From NCBI RefSeq assembly GCF_000832015.1, contig NZ_JXCJ01000001.1:2947900-3011899 (forward strand): DNA of 64,000 nt, read 5' to 3'. Shown here in pieces: positions 47,848 through 56,577 of this stretch (the first letter of the stretch is position 1; the number at the start of each line of letters is the position of its first letter). Below the pieces are notes generated by a model. That model saw nothing but the letters and a program-made list of their open reading frames with translations, ran no database searches and was not told the origin of the DNA. The translations under genes and the position numbers were made by a program. The stretch comes from Gilvimarinus agarilyticus (lineage in GTDB: Bacteria > Pseudomonadota > Gammaproteobacteria > Pseudomonadales > Cellvibrionaceae).

Positions 47848-48684
47848 ATGAGCCAAGTTGTAGACACCGTCCGCCAGGACATCATTACCGCCATAAAAAC
47901 CGACAAACTGGTACTGCCAACGCTGCCTGAGGCCGCGTTGCGAGTGCGTGAAGTGGCCGAAGACCCCGAGGCCGACTTAAACCAGCTGGCCGATGTGATC
48001 GGCTCTGACGCGGCACTGTCGGCGCGCATCGTGCGCGTTGCCAACAGCCCGCTGCTACGGGGTAACCGCGCTATTGACGATTTAAAAATGGCACTGTCGC
48101 GCCTTGGTATGGAATACACCTGTAACATCGCCACCGGCCTGGCCATGCAACAGATGTTTCAGGCAACGTCGGATATGGTCGACAAGCGCATGCGCGATAG
48201 CTGGACCCGCTCCAGCGAGATTGCTGGTATCAGTCATGTGCTATGCCGCCACTACACCAACCTGCGCCCCGATCAAGCCACGCTCGCCGGCCTGATTCAC
48301 AAAATCGGTGTATTGCCAATTTTGACGTACGCCGAAGAGCACGAGTATTTGCTCAAAGACAGCTTCACCCTCGACACAGTGATCAACCAACTGCAGGGGC
48401 CCATCGGCGATTTGATTTTAAAGTCCTGGGACTTTCCCGCCGAGCTGATCAAAGTGCCGACACAACACATGAAATTCGACCGCGAAGTCCCTAAAGCCGA
48501 CTATACCGACATTGTCACGGTCGCTATGCTGCAAAGCCATTTAGGCAGCGACACCGCTCTGGGCAAGGTCGATTACCATAAAGTCACGGCTTTTAGCCGT
48601 CTGGGCATGGACCCGGATATGCAAATGGCCGAGGCCGAAGATTTGTCCGCCGAGATGGAAGCGGCCATGGAGTTCTTACAGTAG
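47848..48684 (+). CDS. HDOD domain protein
   Basis: A 278-residue single HDOD-domain protein. The domain begins at about residue 20 (LVLPTLPEAALRVREVAED) and includes the ARIVRVANSPLLRGN segment and LAGLIHKIGVLPIL. HDOD proteins resemble HD phosphohydrolases but usually lack the metal residues, as here, and act in signalling. The ATG has AGGA six bases upstream. A strong terminator follows. Its signal pathway is unknown. Confidence 0.88.
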   Translation: MSQVVDTVRQDIITAIKTDKLVLPTLPEAALRVREVAEDPEADLNQLADVIGSDAALSARIVRVANSPLLRGNRAIDDLKMALSRLGMEYTCNIATGLAMQQMFQATSDMVDKRMRDSWTRSSEIAGISHVLCRHYTNLRPDQATLAGLIHKIGVLPILTYAEEHEYLLKDSFTLDTVINQLQGPIGDLILKSWDFPAELIKVPTQHMKFDREVPKADYTDIVTVAMLQSHLGSDTALGKVDYHKVTAFSRLGMDPDMQMAEAEDLSAEMEAAMEFLQ

Positions 48685-48702
48685 CGCCGTCAATAAGCGT
48701 CC

Positions 48703-48740
48703 ACAAAAAAGCCAGAGCCGTTAAGCTCTGGCTTTTTTGT
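48703..48740. terminator. Bidirectional terminator
   Basis: A nearly perfect stem (ACAAAAAAGCCAGAGC with GCTCTGGCTTTTTTGT) and a six-base loop. The poly-A/T arms give a U-tract on both strands, serving the HDOD gene and the convergent DUF4862 gene. Confidence 0.92.
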
Positions 48741-48768
48741 GAACCAACTCTTTAAGCCAGAACACCCA

Positions 48769-49725
48769 TTAGGCGCGCTCGATCATGCCTAACACCGCCT
48801 GGTTATAAGCCACGCGGTTTTCCACGGTTTCATCTTTGGGGCGAATACCGATCTTAACCCCAACCACCGGCAAGTCTTTACCGCCAGCAGCCGCAATACA
48901 CTCGTGGATTTGCGCTTCGGTCATTAACGAGCCCTCGGCACCGATACTGGCGGCGGCGGATTTAGCCGCTGGCATGTGGGTATCGGCCCAAGTGCCGTAC
49001 GGCGTGTCCTGGTCGGTTACCCCAGAGAACATCACACCGGCTAAAACCCCGGCCTCTCTGGCCTGTTTAATATGCTCAATCGCGCCCGCCTCAGAACGAG
49101 TTTCAATAACCGAACGGCCCCAGTTAACCACAATGCCGACATTTGCACCCAGCTTGCTATTGATCGCGTGCACGGCCTCAATCTCTTCATTTATGGTTAA
49201 AAAGCCTTTGGCCGGAGTCTGGTCTTCGACATACGTGTCGCAGTGCTCGATCACGATACGGGCGCCCTGCCAATCCCAGCTAAGCATGGTCTCTAACGAG
49301 GCTTGCAGTGATGCCACCGACGACTTAGCTTTGCTGCGGTTGGGCGCGGTTTGCACCTCAATGGCCTGCACCACCTGACGACCTGCGTGGGCATTTAATT
49401 TGGCAATAGCGGCACGGGCTTTGTCAAAAAACGCCAGCGCCTGGGCGCGGCCGGCCTCATCATCCGAGGCGATACCAAATTCGGGGGTTTTACCAATCGC
49501 GCCCATAGTGCCGGGCACACATGTAAATACAAAATTCCAGTTTGGATCTATGTTGTTTAAAAACCACTCATCGTCGTGGTTGTGCAACGTCTCACCAAAA
49601 AATGGATGCTCCAGCCCTTTAATGTTCTCAGCCGCTTTTAACTGGTTGTAAAACGACGCTTCCAGCTCTGGATCCCAACCCGCTGTGCAAGGGGATGAGG
49701 CATAAGCACCTACATAGTAAGACAT
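48769..49725 (-). CDS. DUF4862 family protein
   Basis: A 318-residue protein of the DUF4862 family, with sequence consistent with a TIM-barrel (alternating beta and alpha segments). Diagnostic stretches are YYVGAYASSP, GLEHPFFGETLHNHDDEWF and VFTCVPGTMG. The family is of unknown function, sometimes near sugar genes; here it stands alone. The ATG at 49725 is preferred because AGGAG is seven bases upstream; one codon pair earlier is another ATG. Confidence 0.85.
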   Translation of the reverse strand: MSYYVGAYASSPCTAGWDPELEASFYNQLKAAENIKGLEHPFFGETLHNHDDEWFLNNIDPNWNFVFTCVPGTMGAIGKTPEFGIASDDEAGRAQALAFFDKARAAIAKLNAHAGRQVVQAIEVQTAPNRSKAKSSVASLQASLETMLSWDWQGARIVIEHCDTYVEDQTPAKGFLTINEEIEAVHAINSKLGANVGIVVNWGRSVIETRSEAGAIEHIKQAREAGVLAGVMFSGVTDQDTPYGTWADTHMPAAKSAAASIGAEGSLMTEAQIHECIAAAGGKDLPVVGVKIGIRPKDETVENRVAYNQAVLGMIERA

Positions 49726-49883
49726 AGACATTCTCCTGATAAGTCAATTAACGACAGGCGCTCCGGCGCGGCCCAAAGCCCGACACCTTACCTTTAAACC
49801 AATTTGAAGACAATATTAAAACCGTTGAGTAACAGGCACTTGCAAGGCCGTATTACGATGGCAAGAAAGTAAAAGACAAGTGA

Positions 49884-50459
49884 TTAAAACAGCTGGCGCA
49901 CTTCGGCCACGGGGAGCGTCGCGTTAAAAAATGGTGAGGGGCGATGCCTACCGCGTAGCTTTCCTTTGAGCATAAAACCTAAGATTTTCGGCATATACAC
50001 CAGCGGAAACCTCGGGTGAACATCGTCTGGCATGGCGCCTATCGCGTATTTACCAAAGGCTTTTATCGTCACCGGCCCCAAAGCGGCAAGCTTGTCCTGC
50101 TCAGTGGCAAACTTCATCCACTTAACCGACACGCCAACAAAGGGCACCGCGGAGGACTTTACCGTATTGGCGACGGGCATGTGACAACAGGTCGTGTGCC
50201 AGCGGTATATCCCCTTGGGGGTTAACTGCACAGCCTGAACCTTATCGATACCCTCACGGATGCTCAAATAAGCCGGATACGTTTGCAGCAGCTCGGTGCC
50301 GCCAAACTCATCCAATATAACCGCCTCGTTATTTAGGTACTGCGCATAACGCTGACAGTCGCAACACAGGCAGTGCACATGAAACAAATCGCTTGGTACG
50401 ACTGTAAGCTCGCCTTTTACGCTGCCACAGGTGCACTCTAACGCAACGGTTGTCGTCAT
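49884..50459 (-). CDS. DUF6151 (GFA-like) zinc-binding protein
   Basis: A 191-residue protein that resembles the glutathione-dependent formaldehyde-activating (GFA) fold. Three Cys groups are visible: CTCGS near the N-terminus, CLCCDCQ around residue 30, and TTCCHMPVANT near 90, fitting zinc sites. It matches DUF6151 in pattern; function is unknown. The ATG has AAGGA upstream. It lies 10 bases after the exported hydrolase gene and is likely cotranscribed with it. Confidence 0.75.
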   Translation of the reverse strand: MTTTVALECTCGSVKGELTVVPSDLFHVHCLCCDCQRYAQYLNNEAVILDEFGGTELLQTYPAYLSIREGIDKVQAVQLTPKGIYRWHTTCCHMPVANTVKSSAVPFVGVSVKWMKFATEQDKLAALGPVTIKAFGKYAIGAMPDDVHPRFPLVYMPKILGFMLKGKLRGRHRPSPFFNATLPVAEVRQLF

Positions 50460-50469
50460 AAGATCCTTT

Positions 50470-51369
50470 TTAACCTAGCTTGTCGTTAAAAAATGCCAGA
50501 GTACGCTGCCAGGCAAGCTCGGCGCTGGCTTTGTCAAAGCGGCTGGTCGAGTCATTGTGAAAACCGTGATGGGCGCCCGGATACATAAACATTTGGTACT
50601 CGACATCATGCGCTTTTAGGTCTTGCTCATACTCGGGCCAGGTTTTATTCACGCGCTCATCCAGCTCACCCAGTTGAATCAAAAGCGGGGCTTTAATATT
50701 ACCACGCAGCTCTTTGGCGGCGGGCGTCCCGTAAAACGGCACACCGGCATCCAACAAACCACTATCCACAGCGGCCAGGTAATTCACCATATAACCGCCA
50801 AAGCAAAACCCCACGGCCCCCAGCTTACCGTTACCAAGCGAGTGCGACTTTAGGTACCTGGCCGCCGCGACAAAATCATTCTGCAGCTTTGCCTTATTTA
50901 GCTCGCTCTGCAGCGCCCGCCCCTCATCATCGTTGCCTGGGTAACCGCCTACCGGGTAAAGCGCATCGGGGGCAAACGCCAGAAATCCGGCCTTTGCCAA
51001 GCGCCTGGCCACATCTTTCACGTAGGGGTTTAAACCGCGATTTTCATGGATGACTAACACCGCCGGATACCGCGACTTGTCACCCATGGGCTTAACCAGA
51101 TACCCCTGCCCGGTACCGTAACCCGCAGGTGAGTCAAAAGTTTGATAGCTTGCCACAATATCCGGATCGTTAAAGGAGACTTGCTCGGCCAACGCATAGT
51201 TGGGCAAGAGCCCCGATGTCAGCACCGACATGGAATAACCAAGCGCTACTAAGCCGCTTAACTTGCGCATAAAAGTGCGCCGATCCATACCGCCGTGGGC
51301 GTACTCGTCGTACCAGTCAAACGCTTCTTGGGGGATTTGCGCTGCAAGATGATCAGGCTTGTGGTTCAT
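50470..51369 (-). CDS. Tat-exported dienelactone hydrolase family protein (YghX-like)
   Basis: A 299-residue alpha/beta hydrolase. Near the N-terminus is a twin-arginine motif, DRRTFMRKL, then a hydrophobic segment ending near ALAEQ, so it is probably exported by Tat. The triad is Cys in GFCFGGY, Asp in GELDERV and His in GAHHGFHN. The ATG at 51369 has GAGGAG five bases upstream. It resembles E. coli YghX. The substrate is unknown. Confidence 0.85.
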   Translation of the reverse strand: MNHKPDHLAAQIPQEAFDWYDEYAHGGMDRRTFMRKLSGLVALGYSMSVLTSGLLPNYALAEQVSFNDPDIVASYQTFDSPAGYGTGQGYLVKPMGDKSRYPAVLVIHENRGLNPYVKDVARRLAKAGFLAFAPDALYPVGGYPGNDDEGRALQSELNKAKLQNDFVAAARYLKSHSLGNGKLGAVGFCFGGYMVNYLAAVDSGLLDAGVPFYGTPAAKELRGNIKAPLLIQLGELDERVNKTWPEYEQDLKAHDVEYQMFMYPGAHHGFHNDSTSRFDKASAELAWQRTLAFFNDKLG

Positions 51370-51479
51370 TCTCACTCCTCAGAATTTTGCCAATACACGA
51401 ACGGCCCTATAGCGGTAACCACACAAGGCTTGGTGGCCTTTGATTATTGTGTAGGTTAGGAGGATTTACAAGAAAAGCA

Positions 51480-52163
51480 CTAGAGTGCCCAATCGATCGG
51501 TTGCTGCGCGTGTGATTGTAAGTAGTGATTGGCTTGACTAAAGTGGCCACAGCCTAGAAAGCCGCGATGGGCCGAAAGCGGAGACGGATGCACTGCTTTA
51601 AGCACTAAGTGTTTGCTGGTGTCGATCAGGCGGCCTTTCTTTTGTGCGTAGCTGCCCCACAGCATAAAGACGAGCCCCTCGCGGTCGCGGTTAAGCGCTG
51701 CAATCGCCCGGTCGGTAAATAACTCCCAGCCGCGTTTTTGATGGGAGCCTGCGCTTGCTTGCTCGACGCTTAAGGTGGCGTTTAGCAGTAATACACCCTG
51801 CTCGGCCCACTTTGTTAAGTTGCCGTGGTTAGGCCGCGCGATGCCAAGATCGCGTTCGATCTCTTTGAAGATGTTTTGCAAGGACGGAGGGATACGCACC
51901 CCCTCTGGCACCGAAAAACTCAAGCCGTGCGCCTGGCCCGGACCATGATAAGGGTCTTGCCCTAAGATAACGACTTTGACTTTATCAAACGGTGTAGTGT
52001 TAAACGCATTAAACATCTGCGCTGCAGGCGGGTAAATGACTTTTCCCGCCTGCTTTTGCGCTTTTAAAAAGGCCTTGAGCTCGCCCATGTAAGGCTCGTC
52101 GAACTCAGCGCTCAACTCGCTCAGCCAGCCTGGCTCTAATTGAACATTACTTTTTTGCGCCAC
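51480..52163 (-). CDS. ung: Uracil-DNA glycosylase
   Basis: Ung removes uracil from DNA. The catalytic Asp70 is in GQDPYHG and His192 in [21 protein letters not shown] is the uracil-pocket region. The GTG at 52163 has AGGAG six bases upstream and gives 227 residues, the usual size; an open extension continues to 52241. Confidence 0.97.
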   Translation of the reverse strand: MAQKSNVQLEPGWLSELSAEFDEPYMGELKAFLKAQKQAGKVIYPPAAQMFNAFNTTPFDKVKVVILGQDPYHGPGQAHGLSFSVPEGVRIPPSLQNIFKEIERDLGIARPNHGNLTKWAEQGVLLLNATLSVEQASAGSHQKRGWELFTDRAIAALNRDREGLVFMLWGSYAQKKGRLIDTSKHLVLKAVHPSPLSAHRGFLGCGHFSQANHYLQSHAQQPIDWAL

Positions 52164-52245
52164 TGCACACTCCTGGTTTCCATTGTGCGCAGCAATGTAG
52201 CAAATAACGCGCAGGCGCGACAGTAACGCCGCGCCCGGCAAGCAC

Positions 52246-53454
52246 CTATTTGCCTAGCGCGGTCAGCGCCTCTTGCCCGATACAATACTCCGCCAGCGGC
52301 GGAAACCCATTAAACTCCACTGCGCTATAACTGGTGGTATAAGCGCCAGTCGATAACCAGTAAAGCCGATCACCTTCGGTCAGCGACAAAGGCAGCGGGT
52401 ATTTAAAGTGCTCGTACATAATGTCGGCACTGTCGCAGGTAGGGCCTGCCAACACGCAACCTTCTTGCTCGCCCGTTTTTTCGGTATACACCGGGTACTT
52501 AATCGACTCATCCAGCGTCTCAATCAGGCCCGAGAACTTACCCACATCCACAAACACCCAACGGCTAAGCGCGGTGCGGGATTTGCGGGAAATCAACACC
52601 ACTTCACTGACCATCACACCGGCGTTGGCGATGAGCGAGCGGCCCGGTTCGATAATAATACGCGGAAAGTCGCTGCCAAAATCCTCTTGTAAAAAGCGGG
52701 TAATCTCTTCGGCGTATGTGGCCAAATCGTTGGTACGGCTGATGTAATTGGCCGGAAAGCCACCGCCCATGTTGATCATCTGCAACACAATATCCTGCTC
52801 GTCGCGCAGCCGATCAAAAATCACTTTTACTTTGGCTAGCGCGGCATCCCAGGCGCCGATCTCGCGCTGCTGTGAGCCCACATGAAACGACACACCGTAG
52901 GGCTCAAGGCCCAGCTCACGAGCCTGAATAAGCAGCTCCATGGCCATTTCGGTTTCGCAGCCAAACTTACGTGACAGCGGCCAATCGGCCGTGAGCGTAC
53001 CTTCGGTTAGCACCCGCACATACACTTTCGAGCCAGGCGCCTCGCGGGCAATGGATTCGAGATCAGTCTCTGAGTCGGTGGCAAACAAACGCACACCGCG
53101 CTCGTAAAAATAGCGTACGTCTTTGGCTTTTTTAATGGTATTACCATAACTGATGCGCTCGGCTGTCACACCCAGCGCCATCACTTTGTCAAGCTCGTAG
53201 CGCGAGGCAATGTCAAAGTTAGCCCCACGGTCGCGCAGCAGCGTTAAAATATCCACCGCCGGGTTAGCCTTAACAGCGTAGTACACGTCGGCGTAATCAA
53301 ACTCACGTATCAGTTCGTCATAAGCATGGGCAATGGTCGGCAAATCAATCGCGACAAAGGGCGTCTCACGTTTATCGGCAAACGCCTTAATACGTGCAAA
53401 CGTCTCGGCACTGTAGTAATCCTCGATGTGGGTAACGCCATCAAAATCGTTCAT
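52246..53454 (-). CDS. Ornithine/lysine decarboxylase-type PLP enzyme (fold III)
   Basis: A 402-residue alanine-racemase-fold decarboxylase of the eukaryotic-like ornithine decarboxylase group. PLP Lys62 is in YYAVKANP, and [12 protein letters not shown] near the C-terminus contains the active-site Cys. [13 protein letters not shown] is the phosphate-binding region. The ATG at 53454 has GGAGG six bases upstream; an open frame runs 38 codons further, not used. Ornithine is the usual substrate, but lysine or both is possible. It could start polyamine synthesis from arginine-derived ornithine. Confidence 0.9.
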   Translation of the reverse strand: MNDFDGVTHIEDYYSAETFARIKAFADKRETPFVAIDLPTIAHAYDELIREFDYADVYYAVKANPAVDILTLLRDRGANFDIASRYELDKVMALGVTAERISYGNTIKKAKDVRYFYERGVRLFATDSETDLESIAREAPGSKVYVRVLTEGTLTADWPLSRKFGCETEMAMELLIQARELGLEPYGVSFHVGSQQREIGAWDAALAKVKVIFDRLRDEQDIVLQMINMGGGFPANYISRTNDLATYAEEITRFLQEDFGSDFPRIIIEPGRSLIANAGVMVSEVVLISRKSRTALSRWVFVDVGKFSGLIETLDESIKYPVYTEKTGEQEGCVLAGPTCDSADIMYEHFKYPLPLSLTEGDRLYWLSTGAYTTSYSAVEFNGFPPLAEYCIGQEALTALGK

Positions 53455-53704
53455 AACTTGCCTCCAGGGCTTTTTTGTAGCGGCAAAAAAGAAGGGGCGA
53501 CCCACCGCAGCAGACCACCCCAAAACCGTCAGAGCTGCACTTGCGGGCAGCGCCAAATTCGCGCGCATTAAACGGCTAAACTTAATAATACGCTAGTGTT
53601 TTTTTAGTTTATTTTCTTCTAGTTAAGCCCCAGTTTTCACGTAAAAGGACACTGACGGTTATAACTGGCTCAGAACCCCCAACGTCACTTTATTACCGAC
53701 ATAA

Positions 53705-53730
53705 AAAAACCCGGCCAAAGCCGGGTTTTT
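53705..53730. terminator. Terminator after the peroxiredoxin gene
   Basis: An 11-base-pair stem (AAAAACCCGGC with GCCGGGTTTTT) with a CAAA loop. It is followed by T-rich DNA on the minus strand, 22 bases past the stop. Confidence 0.9.
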
Positions 53731-53752
53731 GGTGGAGAACCGGTAGCCGCTA

Positions 53753-54355
53753 TTACAGCTTGCCAGAGTTCTCAGACAGGTAAGAAGCAACGCCAGAAGC
53801 CGATGCATCCATACCTTTGTCACCTTCCTGCCAACCGGCAGGACAAACTTCGCCGTGCTCCTGGTGGAACGCCAATGCGTCAACCATGCGCAGCATCTCG
53901 TCAACGTTGCGGCCCAGTGGCAGGTTGTTAACCACCTGGTGCTGCACTACGCCTTCTTCGTCGATCAGGAACGAGCCGCGGTACGCAACGCCGGCGTCGG
54001 CCTCAACGTCAAACGCCTGACAGATTTCGTGCTTGGTGTCGGCAACCATAGTGTATTTAACCTGGCCGATACCGCCTTCGTTTACAGGGGTGTTACGCCA
54101 TGCGCTGTGAGTAAACTGCGAGTCGATTGATACCGCAATTACTTCAACGCCACGCTTTTGGAACGCTTCAAAACGGTTGTCAAAAGCAATCAGCTCAGAC
54201 GGGCACACAAAGGTGAAGTCCAGCGGGTAAAAGAAGATAACCGCTTTTTTGCCTTTGATGGCTTCAGCCAGCTTGTACTCATCAACGATCTCGCCGTTGC
54301 CCAATACGGCCGCTGCGGTGAAATCTGGAACCTGTTTTCCTACTAATACGCCCAT
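53753..54355 (-). CDS. Typical 2-Cys peroxiredoxin (AhpC/Prx)
   Basis: A 200-residue peroxidase for H2O2 and organic hydroperoxides. Peroxidatic Cys51 is in DFTFVCPSEL and resolving Cys171 in GEVCPAGW. The ATG at 54355 has GGAGG seven bases upstream. It is divergent from bfd, and both responses, oxidative and iron, share the 344-base gap between them. No ahpF is adjacent. Confidence 0.95.
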   Translation of the reverse strand: MGVLVGKQVPDFTAAAVLGNGEIVDEYKLAEAIKGKKAVIFFYPLDFTFVCPSELIAFDNRFEAFQKRGVEVIAVSIDSQFTHSAWRNTPVNEGGIGQVKYTMVADTKHEICQAFDVEADAGVAYRGSFLIDEEGVVQHQVVNNLPLGRNVDEMLRMVDALAFHQEHGEVCPAGWQEGDKGMDASASGVASYLSENSGKL

Positions 54356-54699
54356 GTCGTAACCTCCATAAGTTTGACGGACTAAATAAAGCTCCACCGA
54401 AAGATGGGGGCCGCACCGTTAATTGCAACCCGCCTTTCCGTGAAGATTTGATAAAGTTTTAACAATTAGCAGCATAAGCTCTAATAGTGCTGCACTATAT
54501 TACACATTCTATTTAGTGAGTCACATTGATTTTAGTTATCGCATCGATTGTTTTTAACTGGCACTAAGCCACACCGCCCCTGGCTTAGAACCAAATCTGC
54601 CAATTCTTAATGCCAATTATTCTCACAAACTATTGACACAGATTCTCATTAACAATACTATCTCATTATTACTTCACTATTACGCAGGTATTGTTACGA
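54356..54699. other. Divergent control region between peroxiredoxin and bfd genes
   Basis: AT-rich intergenic DNA without a gene. The right end holds the bfd promoter listed separately. The left part should contain the peroxiredoxin promoter, which I could not place with confidence. Confidence 0.7.
54633..54661 (+). promoter_or_regulatory. bfd promoter with a probable Fur site
   Basis: TTGACA, 17 bases and TACTAT form a good sigma-70 promoter about 40 bases before the bfd ATG. The spacer holds GATTCTCATTAA, which matches half or more of a Fur-box-like ATTCTCATT sequence, and similar ATTCTCA words repeat nearby. Iron-starvation control of bfd is well known and fits. Confidence 0.6.
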
Positions 54700-54909
54700 A
54701 TGTACGTGTGTCTCTGCAAAGGCATTACCGACCGCCAAATTGAGGCGGCAGTACACGATGGCGCTCACAGCTTAGGCAAGCTGCGCAAGGCGTTGGGCGT
54801 TGCCAGCCAGTGCGGCAAGTGCTCGTCGCTCACTCGCGAAATCCTGGACGAGACCCTGCAGGAAGTCCCCATGATTGCCGGTATGCCACAGTTTTACGCG
54901 GTGGCCTAA
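54700..54909 (+). CDS. bfd: Bacterioferritin-associated ferredoxin
   Basis: Bfd is a small [2Fe-2S] protein that reduces bacterioferritin to release stored iron. The cluster cysteines are Cys4, Cys6, Cys38 and Cys41 (CLCKG and SQCGKCSS), the exact family spacing. It has 69 residues from the ATG at 54700 (MYVCLCKGITD); a TTG nine bases earlier is not needed. bfr lies 183 bases downstream. Confidence 0.97.
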   Translation: MYVCLCKGITDRQIEAAVHDGAHSLGKLRKALGVASQCGKCSSLTREILDETLQEVPMIAGMPQFYAVA

Positions 54910-55092
54910 ATTCAGGCCCCGCCCTACTCCACTGACATCGCTAAACAGACGCAAAACGCAATAAGAACAAATCTCTTAATCATTAAAATCTCCTTACACA
55001 TCAAACACTTACACTTGACAGACTAGCCCTACAGGGCCAGACTTACGCCGATTAGTTCACTAAGCGCAGCCCGCGCCGGCGAGGAGACAGTC

Positions 55093-55569
55093 ATGAAAGG
55101 TGATCCGAAGGTAATTGAGTTTTTAAATAAAGTGCTCGGCAACGAGCTGGTTGCCATTAACCAGTACTTTCTACACGCCCGCATGTACAAAGACTGGGGC
55201 TTAAAAGAGCTGGCAGACCACGAGTATCACGAGTCCATCGATGAAATGAAGCATGCCGACCAACTGGTCGAGCGGATTTTGTTTTTAGAGGGCCTGCCCA
55301 ACCTGCAAGACCTGGGCAAACTGCACATTGGTGAAAATACCAAAGAGATGCTGGAATCTGACCTAAAGGTTGAATTAAAAGCCATACCGGATTTACGCGA
55401 AGGCATCGCCTACTGCGACAAAGTGCATGACTATGTCAGCCGCGATGTTCTAAACAGTATTTTAGAGTCCGAAGAAGAGCACGTGGATTGGTTGGAGACT
55501 CAGCTCAGCCTGATCGACAAGGTGGGTATACAAAACTACCTGCAATCGAAAATGGCGGGAGATGAATAG
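55093..55569 (+). CDS. bfr: Bacterioferritin
   Basis: Bfr stores iron in a 24-subunit shell with haem between dimers. The ferroxidase residues Glu18, Glu51, His54, Glu94, Glu127 and His130 and the haem ligand Met52 are all at canonical positions. At 158 residues it is the normal size. It lies downstream of bfd in the same direction, although the spacing leaves room for its own promoter. Confidence 0.97.
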   Translation: MKGDPKVIEFLNKVLGNELVAINQYFLHARMYKDWGLKELADHEYHESIDEMKHADQLVERILFLEGLPNLQDLGKLHIGENTKEMLESDLKVELKAIPDLREGIAYCDKVHDYVSRDVLNSILESEEEHVDWLETQLSLIDKVGIQNYLQSKMAGDE

Positions 55570-55593
55570 TTACGGTTGATGGCTATTCAAATC

Positions 55594-55626
55594 AAAAGGG
55601 CTGGATTGCAAAATTCAGCCCTTTTT
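55594..55626. terminator. Terminator after bfr
   Basis: AAAAGGGCTG pairs with CAGCCCTTTT around a 12-base loop whose ends can pair further. A run of five T follows on the plus strand, about 25 bases past the bfr stop. Confidence 0.85.
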
Positions 55627-55660
55627 CGCTATCCGTACCCCTTTCCCCATACTCCAACAA

Positions 55661-56428
55661 TCAATTCAACAACCCATACACGCCCACCGAGTAAGCGCGT
55701 TTATCTTGCTCGCCCCGCAAGCTGCGAACATTAACCAGCTCGCCCAGCGCCACTGAATCGTCGGTATAGCGCGTGTCTCCGGTGCCCGTATCAAAGCTGA
55801 CCACGCCCGCCTCGTTAAACTGATAGGCAATGACGTCGTCCCGCTCGACACCCACACTGACAGGAAAGTTAACCCGCTGCACACCCGAGCTTACCGCCTT
55901 TAATCGGGCGCTTTGCCAAATCACGATTAGCTGATCATCCACCGGCCGCATCACCTGCACGTTAAAGGTGCCGGGCTTAACAAAATGCGCGCTTACCCCG
56001 GTAATCGTGCCGCTACCGGGCATCGGATTGGCCATATCCACTAGCAGTAAGGGCTTAGCATCGACGTTGCTGCGCTGCACCAGCTCACCTCCCACATAGT
56101 CGAGCAAATCACTTTGCACCATAAACTCTTTCAGCATATCGATTTGCCGTTGTACAAACCGCCGCACCTGCCCGCGCAACTCGCTCGACTCTTGCACCCG
56201 CACGGTTTTCTCTGTGTCGAGTACGGTTTTTACCCGGTTTAGCTCGTCGATCTCGCGCTGCAGGCGCGCTTGCTCGGAGGCGAGCGCGTCAATTTTATTT
56301 TGCGCCTGGGCAAGCTCGGTTTGCAGTTGCAGGTTTTGCGCTTCAACCTGCTTAACATCGGGCGGTGTTTGGCACGCGCTCAACGTTAGCGCCAGCAATA
56401 GATAGCTCGCAATAGAGTAGTATTTCAT
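55661..56428 (-). CDS. Coiled-coil lipoprotein of unknown function
   Basis: A 255-residue lipoprotein. The signal ends with LSAC (Cys about 19), then a coiled coil rich in Gln, Ala and Glu over about residues 25-75. The C-terminal half (about 115-255) looks like a beta-rich domain. The ATG at 56428 has GAGGA eight bases upstream; the frame extends to 56521. I do not recognise the family. It follows the Ser/Thr kinase gene on the same strand with about 150 bases between, so shared function is possible. Confidence 0.7.
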   Translation of the reverse strand: MKYYSIASYLLLALTLSACQTPPDVKQVEAQNLQLQTELAQAQNKIDALASEQARLQREIDELNRVKTVLDTEKTVRVQESSELRGQVRRFVQRQIDMLKEFMVQSDLLDYVGGELVQRSNVDAKPLLLVDMANPMPGSGTITGVSAHFVKPGTFNVQVMRPVDDQLIVIWQSARLKAVSSGVQRVNFPVSVGVERDDVIAYQFNEAGVVSFDTGTGDTRYTDDSVALGELVNVRSLRGEQDKRAYSVGVYGLLN

Positions 56429-56577
56429 GGTGATCCTCGTGGGGTTATCAGCGCGGCATTCGCGTGATAACCCTAAATCGTAGGCCAGTAGCGGTTTGTT
56501 ATTGTCCTGCCCGCCGTACATCCGGCAATGTACCGCCGGGCTTAAGTTTTCGCAACGGCTTATTTCAGGCCACCGGT

